From Allomesorhizobium camelthorni (GTDB taxonomy: Bacteria > Pseudomonadota > Alphaproteobacteria > Rhizobiales > Rhizobiaceae): a DNA stretch of 64,000 bases. Each line of letters begins with the position of its first letter. Within the stretch, counting starts at the first letter, position 1. This document shows, piece by piece, positions 16,521 to 25,174 of the stretch. The notes below the pieces were generated by a model. That model did not search any database and was not told the origin of the DNA. It was given only the letters and a program-made list of their open reading frames with translations. A program made the translations under genes and the position numbers. The stretch is taken from contig NZ_JAAKZF010000012.1 in NCBI RefSeq assembly GCF_011045125.1, forward strand, positions 1 to 64,000, written 5' to 3'.

Positions 16521-17927
16521 TCACCCCCGCCAAACCCCTTCCCGCCGCAGATCCTCCATAGTGCGCGAGATGCCCTCGCGCAGGATCGCCACCATATCGT
16601 CGATCTGCTCTTTCGTGATGATCAGCGGCGGGCTCATCACGCACATATTGATCAGCGGGCGCACCAAAAGGCCGAGTTCGTGGCAGTGCGCGTCGATCCG
16701 GCTGCCGACCTGCCGGTCGAGCTGGAGCGGATCGTTGCTCTCCCGGTCGGCGACGCATTCCACGCAAGCCATCAGGCCGAGGCCGCGCACCTCGCCCACC
16801 AGCGGCAACTCCTCCAGCGTCTTCAGCCGCGACTGGAAATAGGGCGCGATTTTCCGCGCACGGTCGAGCATGCCGTCTTCGAGCAGGTCGAGATTCTTCA
16901 GCGCGACGGCGCAGCCGACCGGATGGCTCGAATAGGTGAGCCCGTGCGCGAACATTGCGTCGGAATGGTTCGAGCGCCTCAGATCCTCGAGCAGGCGCTG
17001 TGACACCATCATGCCGCCGAGCGGGAAATAGCCGGAGGTGACCCCCTTTGCGAAAGTGATCATGTCCGGCTCTATGCCGAACACATCGCCCGAGGCGAAG
17101 ACATGGCCGAGCCGCCCGAAGGCGGTGACCACTTCGTCGGAGATGAACAATATCTCGTTGGCGCGGCAGAGCTCGCAGATGCGCTTCAAGTAATTTTCCG
17201 GCGGCACGATGACGCCGCCCGAAGCCTGCACCGGCTCGGCGATGAAGGCGCCGATCTTTTCCGCGCCGAGCCGTGAAACCGTGTCGCGGAACTCGTCGAC
17301 CAGAAAATCGCAGAACCCTTCGACGCTCATCCCGGCCGGCCGGCGGAACGGGTTCGGCGCGGACAATTTGATCACCAGATCGTCGGCGCCGTCCATCCAG
17401 TCGCGGTCGCGCGGCCGGCCGTTGAGCGAAGCCGACAAATAGGTCGAGCCGTGATAGGCGCCGCCGCGGCTGAGGATCAGCTTCTTTTCGGGCCGCCCGC
17501 GCGCATTGTTGTAGAACTGCATGAAGCGCAGCGCCGTCTCTACGGCGGTCGAGCCGCCGGTTGTGTAGAAGACGTGGCTCAAATCGCCCGGCGCGTGCGC
17601 GGCCAGCCGCCCGGCCAGCACCGCCGAGGGCTCGTTCATCGTGTACCACGGCGTGTTGTAGGAGAGCTGCATGGCCTGCTCGTACATCACCCGCGCAAGC
17701 TCCTCGCGCCGGTGGCCGGCATTGATGCACCACATGCCGGCCGGGCCATCGATCAGCCGCCGCCCCTCGCCGTCGGTGATGTAGATGCCGTCGCCTTCGC
17801 CGATCAGCCCGCGCGCCTCGGCCCCAATCGCGCCGGCGGTCGGCCATGGCTGGATCAGATGGCGCTTGGCCAGATCAACCGCTTCGTCCTCGCCGCCCGT
17901 CGCATCCAGATCAAGAACCGCCGCCAT
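16521..17927 (-). CDS. Class III PLP-dependent aminotransferase
   Basis: A 468-residue fold-type I aminotransferase of the omega-amino-acid/polyamine type. Motifs seen: YTTGGSTAVETALRFMQFY (cofactor phosphate site), SRGGAYHGSTY, FISDEVVTAFGRLG (Asp to the pyridine N), and the PLP lysine in ITFAKGVTSGYFPLGG. The ATG at 17927 is chosen because GAGG lies just upstream; the frame stays open to 18023, but that longer start would cover the operator at 18007. It faces the PotB-like permease gene across this operator. It probably transaminates a product of the compound imported by the neighbouring transporter; that substrate is inference. Confidence 0.92.
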   Translation of the reverse strand: MAAVLDLDATGGEDEAVDLAKRHLIQPWPTAGAIGAEARGLIGEGDGIYITDGEGRRLIDGPAGMWCINAGHRREELARVMYEQAMQLSYNTPWYTMNEPSAVLAGRLAAHAPGDLSHVFYTTGGSTAVETALRFMQFYNNARGRPEKKLILSRGGAYHGSTYLSASLNGRPRDRDWMDGADDLVIKLSAPNPFRRPAGMSVEGFCDFLVDEFRDTVSRLGAEKIGAFIAEPVQASGGVIVPPENYLKRICELCRANEILFISDEVVTAFGRLGHVFASGDVFGIEPDMITFAKGVTSGYFPLGGMMVSQRLLEDLRRSNHSDAMFAHGLTYSSHPVGCAVALKNLDLLEDGMLDRARKIAPYFQSRLKTLEELPLVGEVRGLGLMACVECVADRESNDPLQLDRQVGSRIDAHCHELGLLVRPLINMCVMSPPLIITKEQIDDMVAILREGISRTMEDLRREGVWRG

Positions 17928-18006
17928 CTTCGCCTCGCATTGCTTGCCATGAGCGCTCGGCAAAATATCGCCAAGCGCCTGGAATTTCGCGTTTCCAAAC
18001 GCACAT

Positions 18007-18024
18007 TTTGAATGTCCGTTCAAT
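18007..18024. promoter_or_regulatory. Operator between aminotransferase and ABC importer
   Basis: TTTGAATGTCCGTTCAAT matches the reverse complement of 5966-5983 at 16 of 18 positions and keeps the TTGAA/TTCAA half-sites. It sits 80 bases before the aminotransferase start and 210 before the permease, so one bound regulator could control both directions. The remainder of the 306-base gap 17928-18233 shows only weaker TTGATTTCAA-like sequence near 18046-18055. Confidence 0.7.
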
Positions 18025-18233
18025 CAACATTCGCAGAAATAGCGCTTGATTTCAATCAGCCGATGCGCTCAACATCAGGAAAGTTCGGGGCGACGGGAAC
18101 CGCCCTCGGCCGGCTCTGGCGGCGGCTCGTTGGACGGGCTTCCGGCACGGTCATGCGACAGAACCAAGAATGGTGGGAGCCATATGCGGCAGCGATCCGC
18201 GCCTGAAGACCAGCCTGAGCCGGGTCCGCTGCA

Positions 18234-19151
18234 ATGACGGCGGCTGCGGAAGGGCAGGCGACGCCGCGCATCCGACGCGCGGCCCAAAAATCCCTTCTGC
18301 AATCGGAACAGGCGCAAGGCTGGGCGCTGATCAGCCCGACCTTCCTGTTCGCCCTGGTGCTGCTCGTAGCCCCGATCCTGGTGGTCATCGCGCACAGCTT
18401 CTGGACGCAGAACTACCTGACCATCGACCGCACCTTCACGCTGGAGCAGTACCGCATTGCGCTGACCGAACCGATCTACCGCGACTTGCTCGTGCGCTCG
18501 CTCTACGTTTCGCTGCTGGTCAGCATCTTCACCGTCGTGCTCGCCTATCCGATCGCCTATTTCATTTCCTTCCATAGCGGGCGGCACAAGGGCCTGTGGC
18601 TGTTCCTCATCACCATACCGTTCTGGACCAGCTATCTGCTGCGCGTAATGTCGTGGAAGGTCATCCTTGGCTATAACGGCGTGCTGAATTCGGGGCTGAT
18701 GGGGCTCGGCGTCATCGACGAGCCGTCGACAGCGCTGCTCTACAACACGACGGCGGTCGTCATCACGCTGACCCACGCCTGGGCGGCCTTCGCCATCCTG
18801 CCGATTTACGTGTCGCTGGAAAAGGTCGACCGCACGCTGCTCGAAGCCGCGACCGATCTCGGCGACGGCCCGCTGCGGTGCTTCCTGCGCATCACGCTGC
18901 CGCTTTCCGTGCCCGGCATCGTCTCGGCTCTGCTTATCGTCATGATCCCGACCGTCGGCGATTTCGTCACCCCGCGCCTCGTCGGCGGCAAGGACGGCGT
19001 CATGATCGCCAACGCCATCCAGGCGCAGTTCGGCAAGGCGTCGAACTGGCCGCTGGGGGCCGCGCTTTCGGTCACGACGATGGCTGTCGTCACCGCCATG
19101 GCCGCCGCCGCCGTGTTCGTGATCCGCGGCGCGGCGAGGCTCACACGATGA
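18234..19151 (+). CDS. ABC importer permease, PotB-like
   Basis: A 305-residue inner-membrane protein with about six hydrophobic segments after a polar N-terminus. The EAA loop that docks to the ATPase is visible as LEAATDLGDGPLRCFLRITLP around residues 202-222. The sequence resembles spermidine/putrescine-type permeases (PotB family). It is the first gene of a permease-permease-ATPase run (10 and 7 bases between genes), whose binding protein lies on the opposite strand at 21930. Confidence 0.92.
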   Translation: MTAAAEGQATPRIRRAAQKSLLQSEQAQGWALISPTFLFALVLLVAPILVVIAHSFWTQNYLTIDRTFTLEQYRIALTEPIYRDLLVRSLYVSLLVSIFTVVLAYPIAYFISFHSGRHKGLWLFLITIPFWTSYLLRVMSWKVILGYNGVLNSGLMGLGVIDEPSTALLYNTTAVVITLTHAWAAFAILPIYVSLEKVDRTLLEAATDLGDGPLRCFLRITLPLSVPGIVSALLIVMIPTVGDFVTPRLVGGKDGVMIANAIQAQFGKASNWPLGAALSVTTMAVVTAMAAAAVFVIRGAARLTR

Positions 19152-19161
19152 GGCCGGTTGG

Positions 19162-19983
19162 ATGACCGCGATGCGAAAGCTCCTCGCCAACTGGCTGCCG
19201 GCCTACGCCTTCCTCTACATCGCTTTCCTCTATCTGCCGGTGCTGCTTTTGCCGGTCTTCTCGGTCAATGCCTCGCCGATCCCGAAATTCCCGCTGACCG
19301 GCGTCACGCTCGACTGGTATGCCGGCCTGCCGCGGACGCCGGCGCTGCTCGACGCCGCCTGGAACAGTCTCGTCGTCGGCATCGCCGCCTCGCTGCTGTC
19401 GACGCTGCTCGGCATCTGCGCCGCCCGCGCCATCACCCGCTACCGCTTCCCCGGCCGCCGCGCCGTCTCCGGCCTGATCATGGCGCCGCTGGTGCTGCCC
19501 GAGATCATCGTGGCGATCTCGCTGCTTCTGGTGCTGCTGCAGCTCGGCCTCAGCCTGTCGCTGTTCACCGTGGTGCTCGGCCATGTGCTGATCTGCATCC
19601 CCTATTCGATGACGGTGCTGACCTCCGGCTTCGAAGGTTTTGACCGCAGCCTCGAGGAGGCGTCCGCCGATCTCGGCGAGAGCGCCTTCGGCACGTTCCG
19701 CCGCGTCACGCTGCCCATGGTAGCGCCGGCGATCGTCTCCAGCCTGCTCGTTTCCTTCACCATCTCGCTCGACGAGTTCGTCATGGCCTTCTTCCTCACC
19801 GGCACCGACCCGACCCTGCCGGTCTATATCTGGGGCCAGCTCCGTTTTGCGGCCAAGCTGCCGGGCGTGCTGGCGCTGGGCACGCTGCTTCTGGCCGCCT
19901 CATTCCTGCTGCTCACGCTCGCCGAAATGCTGCGCCGCCGCGCCGAAAGGCGCGCCAACCCACAGGGAGGCGTCCTTGCCTGA
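19162..19983 (+). CDS. ABC importer permease, PotC-like
   Basis: A 273-residue permease with six predicted membrane segments and the EAA motif LEEASADLGESAFGTFRRVT at about 163-182. It is the second permease of the importer. The C-terminus is Arg-rich and cytoplasmic. It reads into the ATPase gene with only 7 bases between stop and the preferred next start, so translation is probably coupled. Confidence 0.92.
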   Translation: MTAMRKLLANWLPAYAFLYIAFLYLPVLLLPVFSVNASPIPKFPLTGVTLDWYAGLPRTPALLDAAWNSLVVGIAASLLSTLLGICAARAITRYRFPGRRAVSGLIMAPLVLPEIIVAISLLLVLLQLGLSLSLFTVVLGHVLICIPYSMTVLTSGFEGFDRSLEEASADLGESAFGTFRRVTLPMVAPAIVSSLLVSFTISLDEFVMAFFLTGTDPTLPVYIWGQLRFAAKLPGVLALGTLLLAASFLLLTLAEMLRRRAERRANPQGGVLA

Positions 19984-19990
19984 ACGCACA

Positions 19991-21064
19991 ATGATCGAGA
20001 TCGCGAGCGTCACCCGCAGCTACGGCGCGTTCAAGGCGCTGGACGACGCCTCGCTAAGCATCCGCGAGGGCGAGTTCTTCTCGCTCCTCGGGCCGTCGGG
20101 CTGCGGCAAGACCACGCTTCTGCGGATGATCGCCGGCTTCGACACTCCGACCTCAGGCTCGATCGCCATCGACGGCCAGCCTATGAACGGCATTCCGGCC
20201 AACCGCCGCCCGATCAACATGGTGTTCCAGAGCTACGCCATCTTCCCGCACCTGAATGTCGAGCAGAATGTCGGCTACGGGCTGAAGCGGCTGCGGCTGG
20301 AAACCGGCGAGGAAAAGCGCCGCGTCGACGAGGCGCTGGCCATGGTCTCGCTCTCCGGCCTCGGCAAGCGCGGCGCCACCGAGCTTTCCGGCGGCCAGCG
20401 CCAGCGCGTCGCGCTCGCCCGCGCGCTGGTCATGCGGCCGAAAGTACTGCTGCTCGACGAGCCGCTCTCCGCGCTCGACAAGAAGCTGCGCGAGCAGATG
20501 CAGGTCGAGCTTCGCCGCCTGCAGCAGGCGGTCGGCATCACCTTCATCCTGGTCACGCACGACCAGTACGAGGCGCTGGCGATGTCCGACCGCATCGCCG
20601 TCATGTTCGGCGGCCGCATCGCCCAAATCGCCGCGCCGAAGGAGATCTACCAGCGCCCGGTCAACCGCCAGGTCGCCGATTTCCTCGGCGGCATGAACTT
20701 CGTCCAGGCCGAGATCGTCGGCGAGGATGCCGGCCAGATCTTGGTCGACACGCGCGCCCTCGGCCGGGTCAGGACCGACAAGCCGAAGCTTTTCCGGAAG
20801 AATGGCGGCTCGGCCACGCTCGGCATCCGCCCGGAGCGGCTGCGCGTCCTGTGGGACGAGGCGACCGCGAAATTCGAGGTCGCCGGCAAGGTCGTCGACC
20901 GCCGCTATTTCGGCGAGATCACGCATCTGATCGTCGAGATACCGGGGCTGGAAAAGCCGCTGTCGGTCACCGAGACCAATGATTTCGGCGCCGACGATAT
21001 TCCGATCGGCGCCCCTATCCGCCTGGCCTACGACCCGGACGCGCTGGTGGCGATGGGGGAGTGA
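19991..21064 (+). CDS. ABC importer ATPase, PotA-like
   Basis: A 357-residue ATPase starting MIEIASVTRSYG. Walker A GPSGCGKTT, Q loop in MVFQSYAIFP, signature LSGGQRQRVALARAL, Walker B LLLDEPLSALD and the H loop VTHDQYEA are intact. The C-terminal TOBE regulatory domain (about 280-350) is present, as in PotA/FbpC-type importers. A TTG at 19976 would overlap the preceding stop and is less likely. An imperfect hairpin-forming repeat follows the gene. Confidence 0.95.
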   Translation: MIEIASVTRSYGAFKALDDASLSIREGEFFSLLGPSGCGKTTLLRMIAGFDTPTSGSIAIDGQPMNGIPANRRPINMVFQSYAIFPHLNVEQNVGYGLKRLRLETGEEKRRVDEALAMVSLSGLGKRGATELSGGQRQRVALARALVMRPKVLLLDEPLSALDKKLREQMQVELRRLQQAVGITFILVTHDQYEALAMSDRIAVMFGGRIAQIAAPKEIYQRPVNRQVADFLGGMNFVQAEIVGEDAGQILVDTRALGRVRTDKPKLFRKNGGSATLGIRPERLRVLWDEATAKFEVAGKVVDRRYFGEITHLIVEIPGLEKPLSVTETNDFGADDIPIGAPIRLAYDPDALVAMGE

Positions 21065-21073
21065 GCAGCGCCC

Positions 21074-21120
21074 AACCTCCCCCTTGCGGGAAGGTCGGAC
21101 CGAAGGTCCGGGTGGGGGTA
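21074..21120 (+). repeat. C-rich/G-rich hairpin repeat after the importer genes
   Basis: A 47-base element beginning CCTCCCCCTTGCGGG and ending GGGTGGGGGT, with an internal CGGACC-GAA-GGTCCG hairpin. A related shorter version is at 23742-23780. Such elements are frequent 3' to rhizobial genes and may stabilise or end the transcript of the ATPase gene. Confidence 0.7.
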
Positions 21121-21166
21121 GAAAAGACAACGCTCGGTTCGTCGTCACCGAGTCACAAAGCGGTCA

Positions 21167-21508
21167 TCAAGCTTCTGCCCCGTGCCTGAACGTGATGTGT
21201 CCGCGTGCACCGTCCGTCCCCCGCGGTTTCGCTACAATCTCGACGTCGCGATCGAACGCCGTCAGGAAGCCCATGAGGCGCTCGAGCGAATATTCCCGAA
21301 AGTGACCTTTGAAAAGACGGGAGACTTCCGGCTGGCTGATGCCCATGAGAGCCCCTGCCCTGGCTTGCGTCAAAGCCTGTTCATTGGTGAGCCGATACAA
21401 TTCCGCGACGATCTGCGCCTTCAGAAAGTGCGCATCGGCATCCGGCAAGCCCAATTCGGCGAAGATGTTTGGATTGCCGGCATGGACCTCAACTTTCTTC
21501 GTCGTCAT
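21167..21508 (-). CDS. Antitoxin, HigA-like with XRE/HTH_37 domain
   Basis: A 113-residue DNA-binding protein starting MTTKKVEVHAGN. The helix-turn-helix spans about 55-90 (LTQARAGALMGISQPEVSRL). Its ATG overlaps the toxin stop by 4 bases, so translation is coupled and the order is toxin first, as in HigBA-type modules. It should neutralise the toxin and repress the pair by binding the palindrome at 21896. The open frame upstream of 21508 belongs to the toxin gene region and is not used. Confidence 0.88.
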   Translation of the reverse strand: MTTKKVEVHAGNPNIFAELGLPDADAHFLKAQIVAELYRLTNEQALTQARAGALMGISQPEVSRLFKGHFREYSLERLMGFLTAFDRDVEIVAKPRGTDGARGHITFRHGAEA

Positions 21509-21885
21509 TGCTTGCGATCCTCGTTTTGCCTGCTTGCGTAATCGGCCTCCGCATCGCGGTATCGCCGTCTGACCAGGTCGATATCGCTCTGCGGAGTCTT
21601 GATGCCGCGCTTCGATTTCTTCTTGAAGCAGTGAAGCACGTAAACGGCCATTTCGAAGCGCGCCGTGTAAACGGCCCGGTATGTGTCGCCGTCGAAATCT
21701 TCGACCAGTTCCACCACGCCGTTGCCTATTCCTTTCAATATCTTCGCCGAGGGCGGATACTGTCCGGTTTGCGCGAGGAAGAGTTCGAACCCGAATACCT
21801 CCTGCACCTCGGCAGGAAAATCCGCGTAGTCCCTTCGGCTGGACGATACCCAAAGCAGCGGGCGTTGGCGTGCCGGTCTGACCAT
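21505..21885 (-). CDS. Toxin of RelE/ParE superfamily (Gp49/HigB-like)
   Basis: A 126-residue basic protein with the Gp49-like core: LKGIGNGVVELVEDFDGDTYRAVY and VYVLHCFKKKSKRGIKTP, followed by a charged C-terminus. Family members are ribosome-dependent mRNA interferases or related toxins. It is longer at the N-terminus than minimal HigB proteins. It starts 11 bases downstream of a perfect palindrome and overlaps the antitoxin gene. The pair lies between the importer ATPase and its binding protein. Confidence 0.85.
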   Translation of the reverse strand: MVRPARQRPLLWVSSSRRDYADFPAEVQEVFGFELFLAQTGQYPPSAKILKGIGNGVVELVEDFDGDTYRAVYTARFEMAVYVLHCFKKKSKRGIKTPQSDIDLVRRRYRDAEADYASRQNEDRKQ

Positions 21886-21895
21886 CTATGGCAGA

Positions 21896-21915
21896 TTATG
21901 AGTATTTACTCATAA
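21896..21915. promoter_or_regulatory. Perfect palindrome, probable antitoxin operator
   Basis: TTATGAGTA and TACTCATAA separated by TT form a perfect 9-bp inverted repeat. It lies 11 bases before the toxin start and 15 bases from the stop of the binding-protein gene. This is the expected place for autorepression by the HTH antitoxin or its complex with the toxin. Confidence 0.8.
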
Positions 21916-21929
21916 ATCGTCAAGCCCCC

Positions 21930-23009
21930 TCAATACCCCGCCTTGATCTTCTCGAATTCGGCGATCATTTTCTGCTTGAGTTCGGTCGGCACTGGCGACT
22001 GGAACAGCGTCTTGTCGACGAACTTTTCAACGTCGTCATAGCCCTTTTCCGCCAGCACCTTCGGGTCGATACCGGCCATGCTCTTGGCGTTGGCGTGGCC
22101 GTAGCCCCAGTCGGTGATGAGGAAGGTCGCGACTTCAGGCGCGCTGACGGCGTTCAGATAGTCGTAAGCCTTGTCGGCGCTGCCGGGCGCATCTTTCAGC
22201 CGCACATAGCCGCAGACCCAGGTCGACAGGCCCTCGGCCGCATCGCGGTTGGACTTTATCGGCGCGCCGCCGGCCGCCGCCTGCACGGCGGCGTCGTTCC
22301 AGGCCCAGGCGAGATCGACCTCGCCGCCGCTCATCGCCTGCACGATCTCGGTGGTGTCGGCCCAGTAGAGGCGGACGTTCTTGTGGACCTCGCGCAGGAA
22401 GGCCGAGGCTTCGGCAAACTGGGCATCGGTCATCTGCGTCCAGTCCTTCAGGCCGATGGCGAGGCTCGCCAGCGCATAGGCGTCATCGACATTGTCGCCG
22501 ATCGACACGCGATCCTTGAATTTCGGGTCGGCGAAGGCTTTCAGCGACTGCACGTCCTTTTCGTCGATCTTTTCGGAATTGTAGGTGAGCAGCGTATTGC
22601 CCCAGTCCCAGGGCATGAACCATGCCGTGCCGTCGGCGGTCATCACCAGATCCTTCATCGCCATGATGCCGGGATTGAGATCGTTCCAGCCCTCTATCTT
22701 CGAGGTGTCGAGCGGCTGCAGCAGCCCGGCCTCGCGCCATTTGACCACGCTCTGCGAGCACGGATGCGAAAGGTCGGCCTTGAAGCCGGCGCGGATCTTC
22801 TGAAAAGCCTCCTCCTCATCGCCGAAGAATGCGTAGGTCGGCGACTCGCCGTTCTTGGCGACATAGCCGGGATGAAATTCCGGCAGTTCGTAGCCCGACC
22901 AGTCGAAGACGATCAGGTCCTTGTCCTCGGCCAGTGCGATGGCCGGTGCCGATGTCGAAAGCGCTGCCGCCAGCGCGAGCCGTGCCGTCTTCCCGTTGAA
23001 TGCCACCAT
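21930..23009 (-). CDS. Periplasmic binding protein, PotD-like
   Basis: A 359-residue binding protein with a signal peptide (cleavage near ALA-ED at about 26-28). The mature part starts KDLIVFDWSGYELPEFHPGY, a PotD/PotF-type beginning, and contains WFMPWDWGNTLLTYNSEKID. Trp/Tyr/Asp residues in such positions make cation-pi boxes for amines in this family. It is the last gene of a leftward pair with the TetR regulator (27-base gap) and completes the importer encoded on the other strand. Confidence 0.92.
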   Translation of the reverse strand: MVAFNGKTARLALAAALSTSAPAIALAEDKDLIVFDWSGYELPEFHPGYVAKNGESPTYAFFGDEEEAFQKIRAGFKADLSHPCSQSVVKWREAGLLQPLDTSKIEGWNDLNPGIMAMKDLVMTADGTAWFMPWDWGNTLLTYNSEKIDEKDVQSLKAFADPKFKDRVSIGDNVDDAYALASLAIGLKDWTQMTDAQFAEASAFLREVHKNVRLYWADTTEIVQAMSGGEVDLAWAWNDAAVQAAAGGAPIKSNRDAAEGLSTWVCGYVRLKDAPGSADKAYDYLNAVSAPEVATFLITDWGYGHANAKSMAGIDPKVLAEKGYDDVEKFVDKTLFQSPVPTELKQKMIAEFEKIKAGY

Positions 23010-23036
23010 CGTTCCTTCCTCCCTTTGTCGTTGTCG

Positions 23037-23711
23037 TCAGGCCAGCTTCTTCGGACGCTCCGCCTCCCGCGAAAAATGCTTCGGGAAGGCCGAGGCGAGA
23101 TATTCCGCCGCCGCCAGGTGCGCCGTCTCCCGCGTGACGTTTTCCGCACCCATCATCAGTCGAAGCCACAGGCCCTCGAGCATGGCGCTGAGACCCAGCG
23201 CCATGGATCGCGGTTCGAAATCGTAACCGCCCTCGGCCTTCAGCGCCGCGCAGAGCTCGATGATGACATTCTGGTAGGCCTCGTCGCGGGCCCCGCACAG
23301 CGCCTGGTAGGTCGGGCGCGACTTCGCCTCGCCCCAGAAGGCGCACCAGGCCGCAAGCTTTCGCTTGTTGCAGATCGAACGGTCGAAATCGGCCGCCACC
23401 AGCATCTGCAGCTGCCGCGCCGGATCGTCGCCGGCCTTCTCCCGGGCTGCGCGCCAGTGGGCGGCGTACTCGTCGGCCATGTATTGCAGCGTGGCGACAA
23501 GCAGCTTTTCCTTGCTCTCGAAATGGAAGTTGACGATGCCGCGCGAAAGGCCGGCGCCGTCGGCGACATCGGCCATCGTCGTTTCGGAATACCCCCGCTT
23601 GGCCAGCGAATCGATCGTCGCCTCGATCAGTTGCTGGCGGCGGGTTTCCTTGGACGCCTTGCGGCCGCGCTTTTCGGTGTCGCCCTGCTCCCTTGATGCG
23701 GCCCCGCTCAT
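23037..23711 (-). CDS. TetR-family regulator, BetI-like
   Basis: A 224-residue repressor. The N-terminal helix-turn-helix covers about 22-75 (TRRQQLIEATIDSLAKRGYS; GLSRGIVNFHFESKEKLL), and the C-terminal ligand domain contains KLAAWCAFWGEAKSRPTY, reminiscent of BetI-type proteins. It is co-transcribed with the binding protein and is the best candidate to bind the two TTGAA/TTCAA operators at 5964 and 18007. No such site is visible in front of its own gene. The ligand is probably the imported amine-like compound, which is inference. Confidence 0.88.
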   Translation of the reverse strand: MSGAASREQGDTEKRGRKASKETRRQQLIEATIDSLAKRGYSETTMADVADGAGLSRGIVNFHFESKEKLLVATLQYMADEYAAHWRAAREKAGDDPARQLQMLVAADFDRSICNKRKLAAWCAFWGEAKSRPTYQALCGARDEAYQNVIIELCAALKAEGGYDFEPRSMALGLSAMLEGLWLRLMMGAENVTRETAHLAAAEYLASAFPKHFSREAERPKKLA

Positions 23712-23741
23712 CGGCAGACAGCGCTCCTGCGCACCAGGAAT

Positions 23742-23780
23742 CCCCCTCCCCCTTGCGGGGAGGGGTTAGGGGTGGGGGTG
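23742..23780. repeat. Short C-rich/G-rich repeat
   Basis: CCCCCTCCCCCTTGCGGGGAGGGG followed by a G-rich tract ending GGGTGGGGGT. It shares its ends and centre with the element at 21074-21120. It lies between the TetR start and the truncated FAD oxidoreductase, near the point where coding similarity begins. Confidence 0.6.
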
Positions 23781-23845
23781 GGCGTCATAGAGCACATCGT
23801 TTTCAGCTTTATCCGTGGTTGGCCGGCTTCCATGCGCGCAGATGA

Positions 23846-25171
23846 GTGGGGCGGTGCTCGCCACTGTCAAGCACCTTCTGCATGGCCTCCCAGGTGCGGA
23901 TGTTCCTTGGCGCCTATGGCGAACGCCTGGCCGGAGCCTCCGTGGCCGAGCAGGTGGCATGGAAGGAGCTTCGCGCGCAGCTCGTCCGCTATGCCGGCAT
24001 ATTGAAGCCGATGCTTTCGCGCCGCCCCCCAGACCTCGGCGGCATGTCGCTCGCCGAGACCTCGGCTCTCGGCCTGACTGCTTTGTCGCTGAAACGACTC
24101 GGCAAGGAGGACATGCGCGACTTCCTGCGCATGCTGCTGATGAACGTCGCGGACGTGCTCGACGAGCAACTCGAAGACGATCGGCTGAAGGGACTGCTGG
24201 CCTTCGACGCGGTGCTCAGCAGCCATCTCGGGCCGCGTTCGCCGACTTCGCTGCTCGGACTTTATTATCGTCTCACGGGCGAACTCGCAGGCGCGCCGGG
24301 CGCGCAAATCGTGCCGCGGGGCGGAATGGGCCAAATCGCGGCCGCGATCGCCTCGTCCGCGGCGAAAGCCGGCGTAATCATGCGCTCCAATGCAATTGTG
24401 AACAAAATCCGCATCGAAAACGGCCGCGCCACGGGCATTGTGCTTGAAAACGCTGAGGAAATTCCGTGTGGGTTGATCGTGTCGGCGATCGATCCATCCA
24501 CAACGTTCCTCGATCTCGTCGGCCCGCGTGAGCTCGACACCGGCTTTGTGCGGAAGGTGAAAAACATTAGAAATCAAGGAAATGCGGCCAAGCTGCACCT
24601 TGCGCTCGACCGCCCGCCGGAATTTTTGGGCGTGCGCGCCGAGGATCATCGCGGCAGGCTGGTCATCGCGCCGTCGGCCGACCATGTCGAACGCGCTTTC
24701 AACCCGGCGAAATATGGCGAATTCTCCACCGAACCGGTGATGGAGATCACGCTGCCGAGCCTTTCCGACCCGTCGCTTGCGCCCGACGGCGCCTGCGTTC
24801 TGTCGGCGATTATCCAATATGCGCCCTACCGCCTGAAGCAAGGCTGGGATGCCGGAAAGCCGAAATTCCTCAAAATTATCATGGACTTGCTGGAACGATA
24901 CGCGCCCGGCATCGGCGCGCGCGTGCGCCACGCCGAACTGCTGACGCCGGCCGACATCGAGGCGCGCTACCGCATGCCCGGCGGCCATTGGCACCATGGC
25001 GAACTGCAGGCGGACCAGATGCTGATGTCGCGTCCGGTCTCCGGCTGGTCGGGCTACGATACGCCGGTCGACGGGCTGTTCCTCTGCGGCGCCGGTTCGC
25101 ATCCGGGCGGCGGCATCTCCGGCGCGCCGGGCCTGAACGCCGCCCGGCGCATACTGGCGGCGAGGAGCTAA
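23846..25171 (+). pseudogene. FAD-dependent oxidoreductase (phytoene-desaturase/PYROXD2-like), N-terminus missing
   Basis: The 441-codon frame encodes the middle and C-terminal parts of a roughly 540-residue flavoprotein: LRMLLMNVADVLDEQLED, HLGPRSPTSLLGLYYRL, IVPRGGMGQIAAAI and the C-terminal FAD segment GLFLCGAGSHPGGGISGAPG. The N-terminal Rossmann motif (GxGxxG) and about 100 following residues are absent. The frame is closed by a TGA at 23843 immediately before the GTG at 23846, and no other upstream frame supplies the missing part. Without the ADP-binding fold it should not hold FAD normally. It lies 3 bases before the GcvT-like gene, so it was the first gene of an operon. Confidence 0.8.
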
Positions 25172-25174
25172 GCC

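Noticed and set aside
18184-18237. A 17-codon leader peptide overlapping the PotB-like start
   Set aside because: It has no recognisable ribosome binding site or attenuator structure; overlap is probably chance.
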